DNA of 64,000 bases from Triglochin maritima (taxonomy: Eukaryota > Streptophyta > Magnoliopsida > Alismatales > Juncaginaceae). The stretch is from the NCBI GenBank assembly GCA_963682175.1, contig OY821775.1:34532053-34596052 (forward strand), read 5' to 3'. Position 1 is the stretch's first letter, and every line of letters starts with the position of its first letter. Position numbers and translations under genes: made by a program. Shown here piece by piece: positions 57,546-64,000 of this stretch. The notes under the pieces are model-generated. The model was not told where the DNA came from and did not search any database. It saw nothing but the letters and a program-made list of their open reading frames with translations.

Positions 57546-60019
57546 GAAAATTCTTCATGTTCACTCCAAAAATTCACAAACCGGAACACCCTCTTCTTCC
57601 ATGTGCCCTCGTGAATGGTGGTCATCGTGAGAGTAGCATGGTCACTAAGGTCCTTGTTGCCCACCACATAAAAGGATTCCGGGAAGGCGTACAACCATGC
57701 CATGGACATGAACATGCGGTCAATGCGGGTCTCAATGCAGGCCTCGCCTTGTGATGAGTTCGACCATGTGAAGTGGCTTCCCCCGGATGGCACTTCTACG
57801 ACTTGCAAACAATCCACACAAGCATTAAACTCTTCCATTGCTGTCAAATTGAAACTCGCACCTCCTTTTTTCTCATGACACCTTCAAATACAATTAAAAT
57901 CCCCACAAATCATCCAATGTATAGCCCCCCAGCTTCACTCGTTGAAGATCTGCCATTTGCAAGAAAATAGCCACTCTATATGGCCATTTGCACTATAGAT
58001 CGCTGAAATAGCCACAGATTTCCCACATCCTTTATCAATTCCTTCCAAGTGTAGTAGTTGTCGGGTCTCGAAAGTGACCCGAAGACCCACGTTCAGCTCA
58101 TTCCACAACACAAGGATACGCCTCGAGTCCGTAATGAAGCCCCACCCAATTGTGCATCCTAATTGCTCTCCAAAAGCACTCGAGTTTCTTTAACTTAACC
58201 TTATGTTCCATGAGACATACGATGTCAGCTTTTAGGCTCCCTTATTCGTCCCCTAATCATATGTATGCGGCCAGGGAGGTTTGCTCCACGCACATTCCAC
58301 GTAAGAATAATCATGGCTTCGGAAGAGGGGAACGAGTCCCTTTGCAACCTCGATTTGCTTTTTGTTGCTCCAACCTCAAAGACGCACGCTTGATAGTTGT
58401 CGTATATGGGGTACATGCTCCCAAGGCTTGTGGATATTCCTCACCCCTTCCCACCTCAGTGGTACCTACGCCTGGACCAAACTCCGCCCCATCTTGGACC
58501 ACGTCCACAAGCCCTGCTAAAAATTCGAATCGCCCCAGCTTGATCCTCCTTCCCGAACTATTCTGTCATTCATTTGTGCTCTACCTGGTTCATGGGCCAC
58601 ACATTTTGGAGAAAGCCAATTTGCATTTGGCTGGTTAATCGAGACAGCTCCCACGCTGGCATGGTGCAACACTTCCTTTGCCTCACTACTGCTAGCCACC
58701 TTTCCACATGGCACGCTATGGCTGGTATCTTGCTTGTCCCCTTCCTTTCAACATGGCACCTTGTGAGGGGTCCACTCCTCTCTAGCTGGGAGGATAAGTG
58801 GAGCAAGAGGATGAGCGTCCTCCTCTCCGATTGGTGCAAGTGTGGGGAAGTTTTTGCTTTTGGCCCACCTCCTTTTTGTTTGTTAGTGTTGACCCCGTTT
58901 CCGTTACCGTCGCAACAACCTCCGTTAGATGCACTCCATCTTCTCCATTATGTTCCTCATCCTCCTCTCCGTGTGGGGTTGCATCCTCTCCAGTAGGTCC
59001 AGCAGCTTCAATAAGCACCACCTCGTCAACAATTTCTATGATGGCTGGCACTGAGCTAACCTCACCATGAATCCTACTCGCCTCCTTCTCCTTTTCTTTC
59101 CCACGCCTTTTACCCACTTCAACCCATTCCTTCTGTGCTCACCCCTCCTTACCACCTTGCATCACCATGGGCTTGCTGGGGCAGTTGAGCTTGGTGTGTC
59201 CGAATTCCATACGATCGCTACAATACCCTGGGAACCATTCATACTCAATACAAACCTCCTTCGTGCAAATCCCTTCAATTTGGGCGTACATGGTGGATGG
59301 GTACTCGAACTCCCGATCCACCTCCACACACACCCTTGTATAGGCCAGAATCCTCCTCAAAGTGGTGTTGTCGTCCATGTATAGCGCTTTACCTAGAACA
59401 CTAGCAATAGTGCTCAGATTTTTGGTGGACCAAAACTGTAAATCTAAATCGGGGAAGCAAATCCATATTGCCATAGATGTAATATCAGAATTCCTCATCA
59501 CCATTTCTGGTGTCCATCTTTGCACAACCAAAGGTGACCCCTCACGAACCAAGGGCCTTTTTACAGCACGCTCGTGAGTTCCTCCACCAAAGCAAACCGA
59601 AATAGGAGGAAACCACGCCTTCTTCGAACAACGTCCACATTACCGGAGATTCCCCACAGCTTGGGCAAGAACTTCTCAAGTGTTGGAAGATAGGGCTTAA
59701 AGTTGACAAAATAACCCACTAACACCTTGTCCCACCTTTGCAATGCCTCGGTTACCTCTTCCTTCTAACAAACCGCAACCTTTGCACCTTCCTTCACCAC
59801 CGGTTGGACAAACTCCAACGCCGTGGATATCCTTGGGCTTGACTTGAAAAGGTCTGACCACTTCCAAGCCTTTGGCACCTCTCCATCTAGAAGTGGCTCA
59901 CAAAGAACACCTTCCTCCAAAGCACCATCCTGAGTTGGTTTGGCATATTGGAGAGCCCCAAGAGTGCCACCCTCTCCAATCGGTGTTCCTGTTGTAGTAG
60001 AGCGTTCCCCACGCTCCAT
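57546..60019 (-). pseudogene. LINE ORF1 (DUF4283 and zinc knuckle) and endonuclease N-terminal part
   Basis: From the right: ORF1 ATG at 60019, KAWKWSDLFKSSPR, then a DUF4283-like RNA-binding block (VLVGYFVNFKPYLPTLEKFL; GPWFVREGSPLVVQRWTPEM; TSMAIWICFPDLDLQFW) and a zinc knuckle-like FPGYCSDRMEFGHTKLNCP (one Cys degraded), then a Glu-rich C-terminal tail to about 58782. The endonuclease starts at about 58322 with MIILTWNVRGANLPGRI and continues through GGSHFTWSNSSQGEACIETRIDRMF and NKDLSDHATL to 57550, where the chromovirus LTR cuts it. Stops and frame changes are frequent in 58220-57850. Confidence 0.8.
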
Positions 60020-60119
60020 TTGAGTAGAAAATTAAGATTTTTAGGTGGAAATATGGTAGGAATGAGCAAGAAGAACCTTAGGAACCCCATGTTTCCCCTG
60101 AGCTTCTCTCTCCTATCTC

Positions 60120-60300
60120 CTCCTTCACTCTCCCTCTCTCCTCTCTCTACTTCTCCTCCTTCACTCTCCCCCTCTCCTCTCTCTACTTCTCCTCCTTCAC
60201 TCTCCCTCTCTCCTCTCTCTACTTCTCCTCCTTCACTCTCCCTCTCTCCTCTCTCTACTTCTCCTCCCTCCTTCTCCTTCTCTCTCTCCTTCTCTTTTTT
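60120..60300 (-). repeat. 36-bp tandem repeats in the LINE 5' UTR
   Basis: About four near-identical 36-bp units of CT-rich plus-strand (GA-rich transcript) sequence. They can be read as a 12-residue Glu/Arg-rich peptide repeat, but they lie upstream of the ORF1 ATG, so this is probably untranslated. Confidence 0.8.
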
Positions 60301-60689
60301 TCCTCTCTTCTTCTTTTTGTCTTCACTTTCCCTATCTCTTTTCTTCTTCTCATTTTCCTCCTCTTCTTCCTCTCTCCTCTTGTATTTCCTTTTTCTTCCC
60401 ATCCTCATCTTTTGCCTTTCTCCTCCTCTTTCTTCTTCTTCTTCTTCTTCTTCTTTCCTTCTCTACCCTTCCTTCTTATAATTTCTCCTCCTCTTCCTCC
60501 TTTATTTTTTTCAGTCTCTTCCTCTCTATCTCTCATCTTCTTTGACATCTTCTCGTTGTCCACAAATTAATTCTAGATTTATCACATTTTACTATTAAAT
60601 ATGATGTAAAGTCATCACGATCATGAAATGTCGATGAATGTAGTAACAATTTGTGTTTGATTCATTTCATTGCAGGAAGGGACCCTCGC

Positions 60690-61235
60690 AGGGAAAAAAA
60701 TGGTCTTCCCGCGAGATGCTAGTGTCCCACTAGGGACTCAAGTGACCCTCTCGAGACTCAAGTGACTACTCAAGACTCAAGTGACCCGCTCGAGACTCAA
60801 GTGACTACTAAGGACTCCAGTGACCCGCTCAAGAATCAAGTGTCCCTTGTGGGAGGCAAGTGTTCCCATCTAGCCTCAAACGTCTCCCGTGGGACGCAAG
60901 TGTCCCACTGGACGCAAGTGTCACGCTCGAGACTCAAGTGATCCGCTCGGGGTGCAAGTGTCTTGCTTCGAACTCAAGTGTTCCCAGTGGGACACAAGTG
61001 TCCCGTTCAGGACTCAAGTGTCCCGCTCAAGATTCAACTGTCCTGGTTGGGACATAAGTGCAAGTGTCCCCCGCGGGATGCAAGTGTCCCACTCGAAACT
61101 CAAGTGACCCACTCGGGAGGCAAGTGTCCCCTACGAGAGGCAAGTTTTGCTCGGGACTCAAGTGTCCCCAACGGGAAGCAAGTGTTACCCGTGGGAAGCA
61201 AGTGACCCGCTCGAGACGTAAGTGACCTGCTTGTG
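60690..61235. repeat. Third dyad-rich tandem array, CAAGTGTCCCGCTCGGGACT type
   Basis: About 25 units of 18-21 bp (unit period slightly variable), each combining AAGTG with TCCC...GGGA or CTCGAGAC. It has the same GTCCC/GGGAC logic as 21478-21830 and 22900-23390 but a distinct spacer (ACTCAAGT). It follows a possible intron end (TTCATTGCAG at 60667-60676). No transposase coding sequence was recognised beside it. Confidence 0.8.
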
Positions 61236-61979
61236 ACACTAGTGCTCCGCTGCCATTACATTGCTGTAGACATTTTCGTGAATGTCCTCTACAGGAGAAG
61301 TCCTATTTGGCTGGGTGATCTTGGACCCTATTTAGACCCTACAGGAGAAGTCCTATTTGGGGACCCTCAACTCGAATTCCTATGTCGCCCGGGTATTTGT
61401 GGTTGGCGGCAACCCATATCCTCTCCGAAACACTTGGTCGCATGCAACGAGATGAGGTCCCTCACCTTCTTTTCATGTGACTCTTCATCTTGTAATTTGC
61501 CTCCATATTTTGCACTCTTGGACGAACTTGCCATGCACCATTCCAAACTCTCCACACATGGTCTAGCCTCATATAAGGAGTTCGCTTGATTTCCACGTGA
61601 TTCAGAAGTGTTGCCTCCATTATATGTGCCCTCTACTCTAGTCCAATCTTGAATTGATTTCCCATGAAAAGTATGTCATCCTTCCTCATGTGGTGTTTCC
61701 TTTACCTCATTTGGAGTTGCTTCCTTTAGGTAATAACCTCCACTAACTTCAGCTTTGTTCCCCCCCCCCTTCCCACTTAACTTTGATGCCATTGGAGGAG
61801 AAACTTCTTCTTCCACTAACACATGCATGCATCTTTCCCTAGTTTCCTCACGTGATGTATCCTTATGCAAAAATGTCCCATAGTCTTCATGTGATTCAAG
61901 CCATTCACAAGTGTTGCACCCATTTAGTGTACCTTCTACTCCATCTCCATCATGTATTCTTGCCCCGTGCTGAAGGGAA
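61236..61979. other. Unassigned sequence with short minus-strand frames
   Basis: Minus-strand frames 61367-61555 and 61676-62011 lie in a row and share words (for example a CACAAGTGTTGCACCC-type and AGAAGTGTTGCCTCC-type block at 61905 and 61604), suggesting an old internal duplication. A direct repeat CTACAGGAGAAGTCCTATTTGG occurs at about 61290-61311 and 61339-61360. I do not recognise a protein family. Confidence 0.35.
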
Positions 61980-63140
61980 TGTGTTCTAAAAGTTTTACTT
62001 TTAAATGTCAATTATTATGAATTGAATGAGAAATCATTTTGTTCCTTGTTTATGTTATTCGTCTTTCAGAAGTGTTAAGGAAGAGACTCTTGGTCCTTAA
62101 CCGTAGAGCTCTAAAAGATATTGGTTTACATAAAACAAAAGATATTCGCAATCATGGTAATTAACATGGGACATTAATTACCGAGTTAAGATTGTCCTGT
62201 TGGTCATAGATCATTGTAGGTCTACAAGTGAGTGACAACACGGGTACACAAAAGAGGAAAATAGTACTTTTGTATACCGAATTGACCTAGCAAGTAAAAT
62301 ATTATAGGAATGTGTTTCTGTGTCATTAATATTTTACTGTGTCCTTGGTCCTTTGATATGAGACTTATATCCGATCGGTTAAGGAGTTCTTAATTAGACT
62401 AGTGTCTTGAGCTATCGATGAGTGTAGCGTAAAGGCATTAGTTGGTTAAGTACAACTTTCGTTGGAGAAGATAGTTAGTCAAAAGATTATCATTACCCCT
62501 CTTAATTGAGTGATGATATTAGTGGGCCCCTTGATAAAGCAAAGTTATAATGTGCACAATGTGATTTGAGTTAAGTCACATATTTATAACTAGTTTAAAG
62601 AGATCAAGAAATGAATACTAATACAAAGATGACACAATACTACTTTGTGTGTATTCTTAATATCATGAGGCAAGGGACGGACACTAGTGGTGCACTCCAT
62701 CACTAAATGGATCGGGTTTTGGTTCAAGTGGAATTAAGACATCTAATAATTGGGAGCTATAATGTGTAGTTAGATACCGCTTATAGCTTGTGATATTAAG
62801 CTCTTAATATCACTGCCAACTTAGTTTAGATCATCCCATAGGTCACACCGCAAAACTGGGAAACAAGAAATAGGGATGTTGAGTTCGTAAGATGTGTCGG
62901 GTTTCATGTAGAAAATATGACACATGGGGTGAACAAGCAAAATCAAAATTATGTTGTGATTAATAACATAATTAGAATCTAAATTAAATTCATATGTGAT
63001 GTAAATATTATGGGGTGTAATGATTGATCATTACATAGGATAATATGTTACATAAGTTGTGAATTTACTACTAATCCCGAAATGTCAAATTTTGTAGGGG
63101 TTAAACCAAAATTTGACAAGTCTGCAGAACAGTGCTCAAA

Positions 63141-63370
63141 CGGTCGACCGGTTAGCAGTAAACGGTCGACCGATCGGGCACGGTCGACCGGACATGTCTC
63201 GACCGATAACAAGGAATTTTCATCTGTTCGAACGGTCGACCGAATATGATCGGTCGGTCGACCGAACATTGCGATGGTATAGTTCCTGTTACGAACGGTC
63301 GACCGAGTTATAGAACGGTCAACCGAAACTAGGTTCGAGCGGTCGACCGAACCTTGAAATGGTCGACCGG
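63141..63370. repeat. Dense cluster of CGGTCGACCG palindromes
   Basis: Seven exact copies in 230 bp (first 63141-63150) and several variants (CGGTCAACCG, TGGTCGACCG, TCTCGACCG). It is the densest and best-conserved of the clusters, about 180 bp upstream of a TATA box. Confidence 0.9.
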
Positions 63371-63549
63371 TCCAGACGGTTTTGTGCAGAATTAACTTAA
63401 GAATTAATTAGATCGTGCATGGAATTGGTCCATAATTGATTTGATTCGTGGTTAATATTATTTATTATTAAATAATGGATGGTTAGATGGAATTTTGCAT
63501 GAGATCATGGGCAAGGGGTTGCACATGAATAGGTAATTTGGAGAGAGCT

Positions 63550-63557
63550 TATAAATA
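63550..63557 (+). promoter_or_regulatory. TATA box of the probable copia LTR
   Basis: TATAAATA followed by a pyrimidine-rich stretch, about 180 bp downstream of the palindrome cluster. Confidence 0.5.
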
Positions 63558-64000
63558 CAAGCTTATTTCATTACCCAATTAATTGAATTCATTATTTCTT
63601 GTGCAAAAATTCTCTCTCCATAATTCTCCACGAAAATCCCTTAATTCTTAAGTTTAGTTTTAGTTCTTAAGAGATCATCTTCTCAAGCGAATTAAAGAGG
63701 GGTTAGTAATTGGATTCTAAACCCTATTGGAGATTGAGAGACTAGCTTCCCTCTCTCCGATCTTGTTTAGAGTTTGGTGAATACTCGGAGACATCCGGCG
63801 CAGCGAGGAGCATCCCCAACATCTCCGAATCTTCAAGAAGATTTAGAGAACTTCTAGATATGAATTTCGGAGCCCATATTTGTTTTAATAATGTTTTGAA
63901 ACTAGATATTGAAACAAATTGATGCATGCATGAAATAAATTATAGAAAATTGAAAATTGATCCTTATTATACATAAAAATTCGAAAATACATATGTATAA

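Larger units (their letters stand above)
46541..60533 (-). mobile_element. Minus-strand L1-type LINE, split by a chromovirus
   Basis: Candidate 11-bp TSD TCATCTTCTTT at 46530-46540 and 60534-60544 (low complexity, so tentative). From the right: GA-rich 5' UTR with 36-bp repeats, ORF1 (60019 to about 58800), endonuclease (58330-57546), then chromovirus, then C-terminal zinc domain (47447-46790), 3' UTR and T-run (46554-46559). The reverse transcriptase, normally about 2 kb, is absent, so a deletion took place at the chromovirus edge. It is the same LINE family as the plus-strand copy. Confidence 0.75.
61980..64000 (+). mobile_element. Probable copia-type LTR, running off the window
   Basis: TGTGTTCTAAAAGTTTTAC at 61980 looks like a copia LTR start. 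The sequence then has LTR-like layout: a long AT-rich U3, a palindrome cluster (63141-63370), TATAAATA at 63550-63557 and a CT-rich transcribed region. No second end, TSD or coding region is in the window, so assignment rests on layout only. Confidence 0.45.

Noticed and set aside
59948..60481. 177-codon plus-strand frame rich in Ser, Leu and Pro
   Set aside because: It is the antisense of the GA-rich LINE 5' UTR repeats; low complexity, no family motif.

Overview
The window looks like a transposon-dense stretch of a flowering-plant (probably eudicot) chromosome: AT-rich, with intron-bearing host coding sequence and plant LTR retrotransposons and LINEs. I see no bacterial, CRISPR, tRNA or rRNA content. 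The only convincing host gene is at the left edge (669-8239): the last seven exons of a METTL5-type rRNA adenine methyltransferase, with its 5' end outside the window. The rest is nested mobile DNA whose order of insertion can largely be read from target-site duplications (TSDs).

Layout: 8.25-12.42 kb is AT-rich and unrecognised. 12.43-20.80 kb is a minus-strand Athila-like (Ty3/gypsy) LTR pair flanked by ATTGG. It encloses a plus-strand, therefore inverted, broken pol, which is itself split by a solo LTR (TSD CCCCA) that carries two further insertions. 20.9-23.4 kb is a decayed FAR1/Mutator-like transposase gene interleaved with two arrays of short dyad-symmetric tandem repeats. 24.14-46.17 kb is one plus-strand L1-type LINE with a 16-bp TSD on both ends. 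It is split by about 16.5 kb of LTR elements, a hAT transposase gene and several LTRs, and again by a copia-like solo LTR. 46.54-60.53 kb is a second LINE of the same kind on the minus strand, tail-to-tail with the first. It is split by a Tekay/Del-like chromovirus, whose integrase is in turn split by an LTR element (50.92-56.18 kb) with a clean TTGCC duplication. 60.69-61.24 kb is a third dyad-rich tandem array, and 61.98 kb to the end is a probable copia LTR.

The dominant family (called family T here) has LTRs of about 1.4-1.55 kb running from TGATTGA to TCAATCA and a primer-binding site matching tRNA-Asp. Its copies here carry at most gag remnants, so they look non-autonomous. Three non-coding signals stand out. 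Family T LTR promoters carry a match to the plant snRNA upstream sequence element exactly 32 bp from a TATA box. An 18-bp perfect palindrome, GACCGCCAATTGGCGGTC, lies upstream of that promoter and recurs as a pair just after the primer-binding site. Clusters of the palindrome CGGTCGACCG occur inside LTRs of at least three otherwise unlike families.

Nearly every transposon reading frame is broken, so these are annotated as pseudogenes. Family assignments rest on motifs read by eye; no database search was possible.
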